A program made the position numbers and the translations under genes. DNA of 64,000 nt. Source: CAIVAT01 sp049317265 (lineage in GTDB: Bacteria; Bacteroidota; Bacteroidia; Bacteroidales; FEN-979). A model generated the notes under the pieces. That model saw nothing but the letters and a program-made list of their open reading frames with translations, was not told where the DNA came from and did no database searches. Positions 25,708 through 35,201 of this stretch are shown here, in pieces. Location: the NCBI GenBank assembly GCA_049317265.1, contig JBMOIP010000016.1:21366-85365 (forward strand), written 5' to 3'. Each line of letters starts with the position of its first letter. Positions within the stretch are counted from its first letter, which is position 1.

Positions 25708-27981
25708 ATGAAAAAAGCTGCGTTTTTTCTGACTGTCATTGCATTGATGCTGGCCACATTTACCAGTTGCCATAAAACAACTTCGACGGTGGAGGCCCCT
25801 GTTTCCATGGATGAGTTGAAGGTTTCTTCCGAATTCAACTGGGAATCAAGCCGTTCGATCAATTTAACCGTCGGCATTAACATGCTGCCCGCAAATATTG
25901 GGAAACTAACAAAGATTTCGGTCTATAGCAGTTCTCCCGTTGATGAAAGCAACCTCCTTATCTCCGGAGCAGCTGGTTATGGGTCCCCCTTTGAATATAC
26001 GCTTACCGTTCCGTCATTATTGAAAAAAATCTATCTCAAAGTTGAAGATGGTGCAGGGTTTTCGCAAATCGACAGTGTTCAGGTAAGCAGTACCATCAAC
26101 CATATGTTTACGCAGAATTTGTTGAAGAATGTTATGAGCACTGCCACCGATCCCGATTGCAGCGGTGCGACCCCTGAAAAAACGCTTTCCGGAAACCAAT
26201 CCTATACCATCAACAACGGCACCTGGTATGTAACCGGGACATTTACCGGCTCCATCAACTTCGGATCCAGCGGGGCATCCATCAATGTTTGCGGGACGTT
26301 TAACCCCCAAAACATCAACAACATGGGCACCGGATGCTTCATAGCGGTAACGCAGGGAGGAACATTCCAGATGAATAACTCCCTTGTGATGGGAAACGGC
26401 TCGAGGCTCACCCTGTTCAGTAATTCGCATATCTCGCTTGGGGGGCTGAACATGAACGGAACGACCCCGCGAATCATCAACTACGGAAATGACTTTGTCA
26501 TCAATTCGCAGTTTTCCCCAAACGGTTCATTGGAAAATTATGGCTCCATGGTGCTGAATGGCGGCCTCAATGTGAATTCAACGGCCACGCTGTTTGTTAC
26601 CACAGGTTCACTCACCATCAATGGAAATCTCAACCTGAACACCTCCATTACCAACAATGGATCCATTGAGGTTTTCGGCCAGTTCAACCTGAATGGAGGA
26701 ACCTTGTATCACAACTGCAAGCTGATCGTACACCAGGATATGAACCTCAGCAGCGGCAACCTTACCATGAACGGCGCCTACCTGAAGGAGACCGGTTCGC
26801 TGCAGATCAACTCGGGAGCAACGATCCTGCTGAAGAACAACTCCATGATATCCACCTCCACCTACCAGCAAAACACCGAGGTACAGGGCACCGGGGGAAG
26901 AAGCACGATCAAAATCAGCACTTCGGGCCTCATCAACGGGCAAAGCAAGGTGAACGGATCGATAGAGATGCTTACACCCACCGGAACCCTCACTGCAGGG
27001 AACAGCGCCAACTTTATCAATGGTGCGAAAATCACCAAAATATCCACCCCTACCAACATCCTTCCTGTTTCCGCATGCAACCCGGAAGGGGTCGGCGGTA
27101 CCCCCCCGGTTCCTGATGCCGATGCCGACGGTGTTCCTGACAACCTTGACAACTACCCGAATGATGCCACCAGGGCTTTCGACAACTACTATCCCTCGAA
27201 AACCTCCTATGGATCACTGGCATTTGAGGATCTCTGGCCTGCCAAAGGCGATTACGACCTGAATGACCTGGTGGTGGACTACCGATACCGCATTGTGACC
27301 AATGCCCAGAACAAAGTTGTAGACATTAACCCAAACTTCTATGTCAGGGCTGCCGGTGCAACCCTCAGCAGTGGTTTTGGGATACAGGTTGATGGGGTGC
27401 TGGCAGGACAGGTCGCCTCGGTCTCAGGAAACTCCCTGCACCAATCCTACATCTCTGTTGCATCAAATGGTGTTGAGAACAACCAGTCCAAAGCAGTGAT
27501 CATCGTTTTTGATAATTTCAACCATGTGATTCACCGGGCAGGGTCGAATGGATTTTACAATACCGACCCAACACTGCCCCAGGGATATGGGGATACTGTT
27601 AAAGTTAATATCCACCTGGCTTCACCGCTTGCTCAATCCATCGTTGGATCACCACCTTACAACCCGTTTCTCATCAAGGGCATGAACAGGCCGGTTGAAA
27701 TTCACCTGGCCGACCATACACCCACCTCCATGGCCAATACCGGATTGTTTGGTACTGACGGGGACAATTCTATTCCGGGGAACGGACGATATTACAAAAC
27801 TTCGACCAACCTGCCATGGGCATTGAACTTTCCGGCAAAATTCGAATATACCGACGAGCGCATCCCCATTATCCAGGGTTACAACCATTTTGCCACATGG
27901 TCACAATCTTCCGGAAGCCAGTATCCCGACTGGTATCTCAATCAATCGGGATACCGAAACCCGACAAAAATTTATCAATAG
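25708..27981 (+). CDS. LruC-domain surface lipoprotein with beta-helix-like middle
   Basis: 757 aa. Signal peptide with lipobox TFTSC (Cys21), so a lipoprotein. A short Ig-like part follows, then from about residue 150 to 430 a region rich in Asn, Gly and Ser with short repeating strands (NGGLNV, TINGNLNL, NNGSIEVFGQFNLNGG) that would fold as a beta-helix. A thrombospondin-3-like acidic stretch DADADGVPDNLDNYPND precedes the C-terminal LruC domain, recognised by FEDLWPAKGDYDLNDLVVDY. LruC proteins are exported and common in Bacteroidota and other aquatic bacteria; their function is not established. It stands first in a plus-strand series ending at 33313, though gaps suggest separate transcripts. 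Confidence 0.8.
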   Translation: MKKAAFFLTVIALMLATFTSCHKTTSTVEAPVSMDELKVSSEFNWESSRSINLTVGINMLPANIGKLTKISVYSSSPVDESNLLISGAAGYGSPFEYTLTVPSLLKKIYLKVEDGAGFSQIDSVQVSSTINHMFTQNLLKNVMSTATDPDCSGATPEKTLSGNQSYTINNGTWYVTGTFTGSINFGSSGASINVCGTFNPQNINNMGTGCFIAVTQGGTFQMNNSLVMGNGSRLTLFSNSHISLGGLNMNGTTPRIINYGNDFVINSQFSPNGSLENYGSMVLNGGLNVNSTATLFVTTGSLTINGNLNLNTSITNNGSIEVFGQFNLNGGTLYHNCKLIVHQDMNLSSGNLTMNGAYLKETGSLQINSGATILLKNNSMISTSTYQQNTEVQGTGGRSTIKISTSGLINGQSKVNGSIEMLTPTGTLTAGNSANFINGAKITKISTPTNILPVSACNPEGVGGTPPVPDADADGVPDNLDNYPNDATRAFDNYYPSKTSYGSLAFEDLWPAKGDYDLNDLVVDYRYRIVTNAQNKVVDINPNFYVRAAGATLSSGFGIQVDGVLAGQVASVSGNSLHQSYISVASNGVENNQSKAVIIVFDNFNHVIHRAGSNGFYNTDPTLPQGYGDTVKVNIHLASPLAQSIVGSPPYNPFLIKGMNRPVEIHLADHTPTSMANTGLFGTDGDNSIPGNGRYYKTSTNLPWALNFPAKFEYTDERIPIIQGYNHFATWSQSSGSQYPDWYLNQSGYRNPTKIYQ

Positions 27982-28059
27982 AATCATTACCCTGTTTGCA
28001 GGATCAAAATCCAGGGAATCGTGCTTTAATTGGATTTTTCCTATTTTTACCAAAAAAAA

Positions 28060-28359
28060 ATGAAAATAAAATTGCGCTTCTGTTTCATATTCATAATGCT
28101 GGCCAATATACTGGTGGCTCAAAACCCCACCACACCCGACACATTGATCACTAAAAAAAATCCGGCGATCCCTGATACCATCGCAAAAAAAGAGGCCACA
28201 GCCCCTAAACAGCAGGAACAACCGAAACAAGCCCCGGGGTTCAACCTCAGGCTCGGTCGCCGGTTCGGCATCAATTTGTCGGTCCTGTATGATGTTTTGC
28301 ACAACTCCTATTCACCCTATTTCAGCGCGACAACTTATCGTTTTGGATTTTCATTCTAA
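28060..28359 (+). CDS. Small exported protein, function unknown
   Basis: 99 aa from the ATG at 28060, which follows an A-rich stretch and a near-consensus -7 element (TATTTTTA at 28042-28049). The protein has a signal peptide ending in LVAQ, a Pro/Lys/Thr-rich linker (residues 22-60), and an aromatic tail NLRLGRRFGINLSVLYDV...TTYRFGFSF that ends in Phe like the last strands of an outer-membrane barrel. It is too short for a barrel on its own. It could be a remnant, a peptide that docks to the outer membrane, or a genuine small gene. It lies 26 bp before the beta-lactamase-like gene. No family recognised. Confidence 0.5.
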   Translation: MKIKLRFCFIFIMLANILVAQNPTTPDTLITKKNPAIPDTIAKKEATAPKQQEQPKQAPGFNLRLGRRFGINLSVLYDVLHNSYSPYFSATTYRFGFSF

Positions 28360-28385
28360 AGGATAACGATTAACCTACCCCGTCC

Positions 28386-29618
28386 ATGAAACGATTACGT
28401 TCCTTTTACCTGCTGGCCGGATTGATGATGATCGGGCAAACAGTATTGGTTGCACAACCCCGGGTCGACACATTAAAAACCCACCTGAACAATTTCCTCG
28501 ATCAATGGCACCGGGATGCTGCCACATTTAAGCATGATGCTTATATCGGCGCCATGACCGAAGATGGTGTCTTTATTGGCACCGATGCAACGGAGCATTG
28601 GACCACCGGGGAGTTCCGTACCTGGAGCAAGCCATTTTTTGACAGGAAAAGAACCTGGAACTTTAAACCACTCAGCAGAAATATCTATTTCGGGAAGAGG
28701 TCGGAAACAGCCTGGTTTGATGAGTTGCTCGACACACAAATGGGAATCTGCCGAGGTTCCGGGGTGCTTCAAAAAGTGAATGGCCGGTGGAAGATCGCGC
28801 AGTATGTCCTGTCAGCGACCATTCCCAACGACATCATGACAAAGGTTACTGGTATGAAGGCAGCGGCTGACTCCATGCTGGCATTGAAAAGTATCTTCGA
28901 CAAGTCGGGCATGACAGGCACCATCCTGATCTTCGATCCGGCCAATGGCCGAAGTTTTGGCCACAATCCCGACCGCTGGGACAGCGGCTACCTGCCCGCT
29001 TCAACCTTTAAAATCGCCAACTCGCTCATCGGACTGGAAACAGGCATCATCGACACCGGGTATATTTTCAAATGGAATGGCGAGAAACGGCGGTTGCCTC
29101 AGTGGGAAAAAGACCTCTCCCTACGTGAAGCCTTCAGGGTTTCATGCGTTCCATGTTACCAGGAAGTTGCCCGGAAAATCGGACTCGACCGGATGAACAC
29201 TTTCCTGAAAAAAACCGGGTATCCGGGGATGGATGTTCATTCTGACAACATCGACCGGTTCTGGCTGGAAGGAAACTCCAGGATCACTCCGCGACAGCAG
29301 GTGGCGTTCCTGCAGCAGCTTCATGATGGCAATCTTCCCATCGGGAAACCGGTCATGCAGGCGGTGAAATCGATCATGATCAATGAAGCCACCCCCGAAT
29401 ACACCCTCAGCGGAAAAACCGGCTGGGCCATCCGGAACGGGAATAACTATGGCTGGTTTGTCGGATGGATTGAAACCAAGGGGAACATCTACTATATCGC
29501 CACCCTTGTGGAACCCGAGAACCAGGAAAAAACAGATGACTTTACCGCTGCACGAAAAGTGATTACCATGGAGGTGTTGAAGTACCTTGGAATTATTGGC
29601 AGGAAAGATCATGAGTAG
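28386..29618 (+). CDS. Exported NTF2/SnoaL-like domain fused to class D beta-lactamase domain
   Basis: 410 aa. Signal peptide ending LVAQ, then an NTF2/SnoaL-like domain at residues 28-145 (typical EDGVFIGTDATEHW and GSGVLQKVNGRWKIAQYVLS). A complete class D (OXA-type) beta-lactamase domain covers residues 165-405. Its active-site blocks are present: Ser206-x-x-Lys209 in PASTFK, Ser253-x-Val in SCV, FWLEGN, and LSGKTGW with Lys344-Thr-Gly, plus GWFVGW. Class D enzymes acylate and hydrolyse beta-lactams in the periplasm. The extra N-terminal domain is unusual for OXA proteins; it is known as a stand-alone small-molecule binding fold. Actual resistance activity cannot be judged from sequence. 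Confidence 0.85.
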   Translation: MKRLRSFYLLAGLMMIGQTVLVAQPRVDTLKTHLNNFLDQWHRDAATFKHDAYIGAMTEDGVFIGTDATEHWTTGEFRTWSKPFFDRKRTWNFKPLSRNIYFGKRSETAWFDELLDTQMGICRGSGVLQKVNGRWKIAQYVLSATIPNDIMTKVTGMKAAADSMLALKSIFDKSGMTGTILIFDPANGRSFGHNPDRWDSGYLPASTFKIANSLIGLETGIIDTGYIFKWNGEKRRLPQWEKDLSLREAFRVSCVPCYQEVARKIGLDRMNTFLKKTGYPGMDVHSDNIDRFWLEGNSRITPRQQVAFLQQLHDGNLPIGKPVMQAVKSIMINEATPEYTLSGKTGWAIRNGNNYGWFVGWIETKGNIYYIATLVEPENQEKTDDFTAARKVITMEVLKYLGIIGRKDHE

Positions 29619-29653
29619 CGGAAATTGAAATGGGAATCAGGTGAAATATTAAG

Positions 29654-32602
29654 ATGGCAAAAAGAGGATGTCATTTTCTGGTTTTACTTTTTTATGCGTT
29701 TAACGTAGAAGCGCAGCAACCTGTATGGCAAAGAATCGGAACAAGCCAGGGACTTCCGGAAGCTTCATTTACCTGTTTTTACCGGTCGAAAGAGGGAGTT
29801 GTTTACGCGGGAACCCACGATGGGATTGTCGTGATGGATGGCAACCGGTTTGAACGGATCACCACCTCCGGCGATCCCCTGAGCCAGGTGAATCCATTCA
29901 TTTTTTGCATTACCACCACAGGGAAAGGGATAATTTATGCCGGATCCCGAAATGCCATATGGCGTTATGATCCTTTAAAACACAAACTTACAACATTGAT
30001 CCATCCCTACGCACTGGTTGGCGGGGTCATGCAACTTACCTTCAGCTCCGACTCCGCGTTTCTGATGGGTGCTACCAATTCCGGTTTGCTGAAGATCGAT
30101 ATCACCCGCGAACAGCTGAAGGTTACCGACAGCATTAAAGCACCGGGTGTGCAGCGCTCATTCCAGGTCGAGGATAGATGGTACTGTTACCTCAACAGGA
30201 ACAGCATTTCAGAAATCGGGGAAAATGGTTTGCATACCGTCCTCGAGGATGAAACAATCCGCGATGTGAGGTGGCTTAATGGCAAGCATAAATGGCTGAT
30301 CCTTGCTACCTCCGGAGTTAGTCTTTTGAACCGCGATGGCGGAGAACGCCTCTTTCTCCCTGTAGACGTTGACTGGAGAAATCTGCAGCAAAATCCCTAC
30401 CTCTATCTCGACAGGGATGAAAACGTATATATCAAGTTCAATGAAGGTCTCCTGCAACTCGATCATGGAACGTTTCAACCCATGTTTCTTTTTGGCAATG
30501 AACCGGGAAATGATTACAGCCTCAGCAACTCTTCCGTGGACTATTTTTTTGAAGATCATGCAGGAACTTCATGGATTTCATGTAATTCTTCGGGGCTGAA
30601 TTATTCCGATCACACCGGAAAGGATCTGTTATTCCTTACCAACAACGCCCTGGGGTGCCACACAGTTTGGTCTGCCTTTTTTGATGAAAAAAATTCATCT
30701 TTATGGCTCGGCACGGACCATGGCATCTCAAGGGGCCGGTTTAATGGCATTACATTCAGCGGGTCGCACTTTCTGGTGCCATCAGAATTGAAGAATTTTG
30801 CCGTCACCGGCATCATACCCCTTACCGATAAAGCTTTGCTGATCTGCAGTTTTGGCAATGGATGCTGGCTGGCCGACCGCCAATCCGGGGCATTGCAACC
30901 GGTTCATGAAATCAATAACCGCCTGGTAAACAAGAATATTTATGGTGCCGTCAGGCTTGGTGATGATAAGTACCTCATCCTTGCCCAACTATCGGCTTGG
31001 GAGTGGTCACCCTCACGTAAAAGTGCGACCCCGTTTTTACCGGATTTAACCGGGCACAGCTTTAACATGGCCGCCTGCTCTCTCCCTTCAGGTGAAACTC
31101 TTTTTTCCAATGGCACCGGACTGATCGGCGTAGGACCCGGTGGTAAGATCAGCTTCCACTATAAAAACAGGCCGGGTGATACGACTTCTATTTCAAGCAA
31201 TGTCGTACTTCATCTGGAGGAGCTATCCAACCATTCACTCCTTGTCGGTACCATGGGCGGAGGCTTGTGCAGGTTTGATCCTGTAGCTGGAAAATTCCAT
31301 AAAATCCCCCTGGTTTCAAATCCTGTCAATATTTATGGTATCATGGAGACGTCGCCGGGCATTATTCTTCTTACAACTTCCAATGGCCTTTGCCTTTACC
31401 GTTCCGGGGATGAATCCTCTTCCATCCTGAACCAGGAAAACAGGCTTCCGTTCAACGACTTCAACCAGTTTGCCTTCCATAATGGTGAAAAATACCTCTT
31501 CACTGCAGGAGAAAAGGGAGTGCTGATCATGAATAAGGCCGGCATTCCCGGTTTATTTCATTCACAAAAGCAGATTGTTGTTAAAAAATCAGGAAAGATC
31601 TTTTCGGAATATACCTTATTTCCGGGCCAGAACACCCTCGAAATACAGATCATGCTGCTGAATGGGCTTCCCAATCAATCAATGCAATTTCGGTACAAAC
31701 TTGACGGATTTGAAAAGGTCTGGCATGAACTTCCCGACAACCAGGACCTGGTAACCTACAACTATCTTCCTCCCGGAGAGTACACCCTCTCCATCGAAGC
31801 AACTGATAAAAATGGCGTGTTTGTGGCAAATCCGTTGCATATGCCGGTTAAGGTAAAACCCCTTTTCTACCAGACGACTTTGTTCCGGGTGATTGCAGGA
31901 CTGACGGTTCTTTTCCTCCTTATCCTTTTCGTCAGGTATCTCTCACAGATCCGACTGAAATGGCGATTGAAGAAACTGGAAGATGAACAGCGACTTAACC
32001 GGGAGCGGAGTCGCATTTCGCGTGAATTGCACGACAATGTTGGAAGTCAGCTCACCTACCTGATTTCGGGGCTGGAATCTTCAGCCTATCTGTTGCAAAA
32101 ACAACAGACAGAGAAATTATCATCCGATCTGATGACAATGCAACACTCGGCCCGCGAAAGCATGCAGCAACTGAGGCAAGCCATCTGGACCCTTAATCAT
32201 GATAAAATTACCTGCAGTGCACTCACCGATCAATTCAGGGTGTGGCTCAACCGCGTGTTGGAACCACACCAGGGAATCGTCTGCCGTTTTGAGACACAAC
32301 TCGGTTCCGATCCCGTCCTTGACCCATTGAAGAGCCTCAACATCTTCAGGATGATGCAGGAGTCGGTCAATAATGTGATTAAACATGCAGGTCCGTGTAA
32401 CCTCTTGATATCATTGACCACCCAACTGAAGGATGTAAAAGTCGTCATTTCCGATACCGGTAAAGGGTTCACCCCCGGTGAAGATGAGGGCACGGGAATG
32501 GGATCGCTTCGAAAGCGGGCGGAGGAAGCGGGTATTATCCTCAGAGTGCATTCGCAGGGAGGCGAAGGGACAACGATTACGATCGGGTTCGGGCTTAAAT
32601 AG
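29654..32602 (+). CDS. Sensor histidine kinase: periplasmic beta-propeller, Y_Y_Y domain, HisKA_3, HATPase
   Basis: 982 aa. Signal sequence, then a periplasmic beta-propeller of about 640 residues built of two-component-regulator-propeller repeats (VWQRIGTSQGLPEASFTCFY, VYAGTHDGIVVMDG, SSLWLGTDHGISRG). A Y_Y_Y domain follows near 675-735 (MQFRYKLDGFEKVWHEL, YNYLPPGEYTLSIEATD), then one transmembrane helix at about 744-765. The kinase part is of the NarX/DesK type: His793 in SRELHDNVGSQL, Asn-containing QESVNNVIKHAG, and DTGKGF and GMGSLRKRAEEAG boxes for ATP. It most likely senses an extracytoplasmic ligand and phosphorylates the LuxR-type regulator encoded 54 bp downstream. Confidence 0.9.
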   Translation: MAKRGCHFLVLLFYAFNVEAQQPVWQRIGTSQGLPEASFTCFYRSKEGVVYAGTHDGIVVMDGNRFERITTSGDPLSQVNPFIFCITTTGKGIIYAGSRNAIWRYDPLKHKLTTLIHPYALVGGVMQLTFSSDSAFLMGATNSGLLKIDITREQLKVTDSIKAPGVQRSFQVEDRWYCYLNRNSISEIGENGLHTVLEDETIRDVRWLNGKHKWLILATSGVSLLNRDGGERLFLPVDVDWRNLQQNPYLYLDRDENVYIKFNEGLLQLDHGTFQPMFLFGNEPGNDYSLSNSSVDYFFEDHAGTSWISCNSSGLNYSDHTGKDLLFLTNNALGCHTVWSAFFDEKNSSLWLGTDHGISRGRFNGITFSGSHFLVPSELKNFAVTGIIPLTDKALLICSFGNGCWLADRQSGALQPVHEINNRLVNKNIYGAVRLGDDKYLILAQLSAWEWSPSRKSATPFLPDLTGHSFNMAACSLPSGETLFSNGTGLIGVGPGGKISFHYKNRPGDTTSISSNVVLHLEELSNHSLLVGTMGGGLCRFDPVAGKFHKIPLVSNPVNIYGIMETSPGIILLTTSNGLCLYRSGDESSSILNQENRLPFNDFNQFAFHNGEKYLFTAGEKGVLIMNKAGIPGLFHSQKQIVVKKSGKIFSEYTLFPGQNTLEIQIMLLNGLPNQSMQFRYKLDGFEKVWHELPDNQDLVTYNYLPPGEYTLSIEATDKNGVFVANPLHMPVKVKPLFYQTTLFRVIAGLTVLFLLILFVRYLSQIRLKWRLKKLEDEQRLNRERSRISRELHDNVGSQLTYLISGLESSAYLLQKQQTEKLSSDLMTMQHSARESMQQLRQAIWTLNHDKITCSALTDQFRVWLNRVLEPHQGIVCRFETQLGSDPVLDPLKSLNIFRMMQESVNNVIKHAGPCNLLISLTTQLKDVKVVISDTGKGFTPGEDEGTGMGSLRKRAEEAGIILRVHSQGGEGTTITIGFGLK

Positions 32603-32638
32603 GCCGATTGGCGGATGGTTCAACCCGGAATAGCTCAC

Positions 32639-32646
32639 TATCTTTG
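32639..32646 (+). promoter_or_regulatory. Candidate -7 element ahead of the response regulator
   Basis: TATCTTTG, exact to TAnnTTTG, 10 bp before the ATG at 32657, in the 54-bp gap after the kinase gene. It would give a very short leader. The -33 box is not clear, so independent transcription of the regulator is only possible. Confidence 0.35.
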
Positions 32647-32656
32647 AAGAAAAAAA

Positions 32657-33313
32657 ATGGAGATCATTACAATTGGTATTGTTGACGATAATGTTCCTCT
32701 TGCCAGGCAACTCGGGTCGAGGTTGTCGATGGTTGAAGAGGCTGATGTTTTGTTCACGCTTCACTCCGGCCAAAAAACCATCGAATGGATGCATCAGCAT
32801 GCCAATCATCCCGATATCATCCTGATGGATATCGAGATGCCCGGGATGAACGGGGTGGAGACCACATTCCGGATCAGGCAGGATTTTCCGGGGCAGGTTA
32901 TCATCATGTTCACCGTTTTTGAAGACGAAGAGAATATTTTCAACGCCATCAAGGCCGGTGCTTCCGGATACCTGTTGAAGGATGAACCCATGGAGAGGAT
33001 GCTCCGCGCTTTTTCAGAGGTAAAGGGTGGTGGCGCTCCTATGTCGGCGATGATTGCATCCAAGGCGCTCCGCATGATGGTGAGTGGCTACCAGCCGGAT
33101 ACAAAACTTGTTTTCAGTGCAGATCCTGATGCGCAGCTGACTCCCCGGGAGACAGAAATTCTCCGGTTCCTCTCCACCGGCCTCCGTAATGCAGAGGTGG
33201 CCGAAAGGCTGTTTATCGCCCCGGCCACCGTAAAGAAACACATTGAAAATATCTACGCGAAACTACGCCTGCAAAGCAGGGTTGAACTGGTTAACTGGTA
33301 TAAGAACAAGTGA
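32657..33313 (+). CDS. NarL/LuxR-family response regulator
   Basis: 218 aa. Receiver domain at residues 1-125 with acidic pair Asp10-Asp11, phospho-acceptor Asp58 in IILMDIEMPGMNG, the conserved Thr in IIMFTVFED and Lys in GYLLKDEP. The DNA-binding LuxR helix-turn-helix is at the C terminus: LTPRETEILRFLSTGLRNAE then ATVKKHIENIYAKL. It pairs with the HisKA_3 kinase just upstream. Targets are unknown; promoters of the nearby exported proteins are reasonable candidates. It converges with the gene at 33320 with a gap of 6 bp. Confidence 0.92.
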   Translation: MEIITIGIVDDNVPLARQLGSRLSMVEEADVLFTLHSGQKTIEWMHQHANHPDIILMDIEMPGMNGVETTFRIRQDFPGQVIIMFTVFEDEENIFNAIKAGASGYLLKDEPMERMLRAFSEVKGGGAPMSAMIASKALRMMVSGYQPDTKLVFSADPDAQLTPRETEILRFLSTGLRNAEVAERLFIAPATVKKHIENIYAKLRLQSRVELVNWYKNK

Positions 33314-33319
33314 GTTTTC

Positions 33320-34351
33320 TCATTTGTATTTAAACGGTTTCCATCCGCCGGTGATCCACATATTCAAGGTATAGTTGTTCCCCCCGCAGATTTTGGCAAG
33401 CAGTTTATCGAAATCGCTGAAGTCGCTCCTCGCGCCACTCTTATTTTTCGCGAACACGATGATGTTAAGCCCCTCTTTGGTTTCCAGCATGTTATCGGTG
33501 TCAAAGGCGCCCATTTTCACAGCGCTGTAAACATTTCCTTCATGGTATCCGGTAGCCGGATTGATGGCAATGTACTTCTTATCGGGGTTTTTCGGAACCG
33601 GGTTGGGACCATACAGGGCTGTGGAGACCGATTGAACACTGATGGTACCATTTCCGTCAACTCCCATCTGTATCTTGATGATCATGGCAGCATCAAGCCC
33701 AAGGGCTTTGATTTTGGCAGTTATTGCGTCCATATAGGCTGGCATGGTCAGGTTTTCAGCATAGTAAGTCATGTAGTTGCCGGGAACTGCCAACGTATTG
33801 GCCGAACTTTCGGAACTCATCATCTTTGCAAGTCCTTTCTCCCTGAAATCGAAGGTATGGTATATTTCACGCAAAGCAGCCGTATTTGCGAACTCTTCTG
33901 GTGTAAGCAGCGTTGCACCGTAGTTTCCAAAGTCTTTCTTCAGCGCTTCGATGCTCATGCTGTATAGGCCGTCGGCCAGCTCTTTTGTCCCAGAAGCCGA
34001 CAGGTATCCGGATTCTGTGCGGCTGATGGTGAGGTTGCCGTAGGTTCTTCCTGACTGTTCAAAAAAGCCCGGGTCGAAGACCATGAAGGAGAGCAGCCCC
34101 ACCCGTTTGGGAAACTGTTTCAGGGCAGGCGACCAGGCATACATTCCGTGGCCGTCTTCAAAGCCCTGGTTCTGGTACATCAGCGCTTTCGCCGACTTCC
34201 AGAAATCTTCATCCTTCTGTGCAAGAAATTTGCTGATCGTCATGCCTTTGTCGAATACCTTCATCAGCTTGGGGTCATCGCTCTGGGTCTGGGCAACAAG
34301 AGTTGCATAAACAGGGGATAATAGCATCAGTATGATTATTATTCGTCTCAT
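33320..34351 (-). CDS. Exported protein of unknown function
   Basis: 343 aa with a signal peptide (cleavage after LVAQ). No family recognised. The mature part begins with a helical, Lys/Asp-rich stretch (KVFDKGMTISKFLAQKDEDF), then a mixed domain containing two long helical segments (residues about 130-180 and 205-235) and repeated small beta motifs. It ends in LNMWITGGWKPFKYK. Third gene of a minus-strand series after two lipoproteins (60 bp gap), so it may share their transcript. No catalytic motif was seen. Confidence 0.7.
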   Translation of the reverse strand: MRRIIIILMLLSPVYATLVAQTQSDDPKLMKVFDKGMTISKFLAQKDEDFWKSAKALMYQNQGFEDGHGMYAWSPALKQFPKRVGLLSFMVFDPGFFEQSGRTYGNLTISRTESGYLSASGTKELADGLYSMSIEALKKDFGNYGATLLTPEEFANTAALREIYHTFDFREKGLAKMMSSESSANTLAVPGNYMTYYAENLTMPAYMDAITAKIKALGLDAAMIIKIQMGVDGNGTISVQSVSTALYGPNPVPKNPDKKYIAINPATGYHEGNVYSAVKMGAFDTDNMLETKEGLNIIVFAKNKSGARSDFSDFDKLLAKICGGNNYTLNMWITGGWKPFKYK

Positions 34352-34411
34352 TGTATTGTAATTGATTGATCCTGCCTACTCTGTACGGTTTTCGGCCTCC
34401 CCGTTTGATGG

Positions 34412-35185
34412 TTATTGAATACGGATGGTATGCTGTATGACATGGGTCCTTCCTTTTGTGGTGACCAGTTCGAACCGGTGAACAACGCCGCTTCCCGGGG
34501 GAAGCGCAGGTACCTGGTAATCGTATTCCCGGAGATATCCTGTCTGGTAAAAGAAGAAATCTCCGCTTCCAAATGTGTTTACCAGTGATTCGGCGCCAAA
34601 CCCTGCTTTCAGGTAGACCTTCATGGTGGAGATCTGATCATCGGCAATTAGCGGTGAATAGAATGGCCTGATGGTAAGACTGCTGCCGGCAGGCAACGTA
34701 TCGCTGCTGTTGAAATCATAGAACCGGAACAGGAAGGGATAGTTGATGGGCTGAAGTTTGAAGGTGGTGTGACCGGTTGTAACCTGTCCATCGCCTCGTG
34801 TTGCTTCAACCTGTAAGGTTACATGGTTGATGGAAGCAGCAAAATTCGAATAGTTGATGTCAAAAGTTATTGAATCGACCAGGAATCCGGTTCCGCCCGG
34901 TTCCGGGGTATAACTGGTAGAGGTCATTTCATTTCCGTCATAAAGCACCACATAGCGCACCCGCGTTAATGATGGCGACTCAATAAGCGCTTTCCCGAAG
35001 AAATGATAATCGGTTGCCAGGTAGATGGTGTCGAGATTGATGTTCTCGGTATTTCCATACTCCGTGATGGTAATACCAACCTCCTTCAGGTCATTGGATT
35101 CGTTTTTTTTGCATGAACTGAATATGAGTAATGTAATGAGGATGAATGCTGCCTTTGTATAATTTGAGAAGATCATTGTGTTCAT
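34412..35185 (-). CDS. Lipoprotein of unknown function
   Basis: 257 aa. Signal peptide with lipobox IFSSC followed by KKNESND, the charged residues right after Cys seen in Bacteroidota outer-membrane lipoproteins. The rest is beta-rich: strand-turn patterns such as TEYGNTENINLDTIYLATD and FRFYDFNSSDTLPAGSSL suggest two Ig-like sandwiches. It follows the lipoprotein gene at 35202 by 16 bp, so the two are one operon and may act together at the cell surface. No named family recognised. Confidence 0.72.
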   Translation of the reverse strand: MNTMIFSNYTKAAFILITLLIFSSCKKNESNDLKEVGITITEYGNTENINLDTIYLATDYHFFGKALIESPSLTRVRYVVLYDGNEMTSTSYTPEPGGTGFLVDSITFDINYSNFAASINHVTLQVEATRGDGQVTTGHTTFKLQPINYPFLFRFYDFNSSDTLPAGSSLTIRPFYSPLIADDQISTMKVYLKAGFGAESLVNTFGSGDFFFYQTGYLREYDYQVPALPPGSGVVHRFELVTTKGRTHVIQHTIRIQ

Positions 35186-35201
35186 TGGTTAAAATTTGAA
35201 A

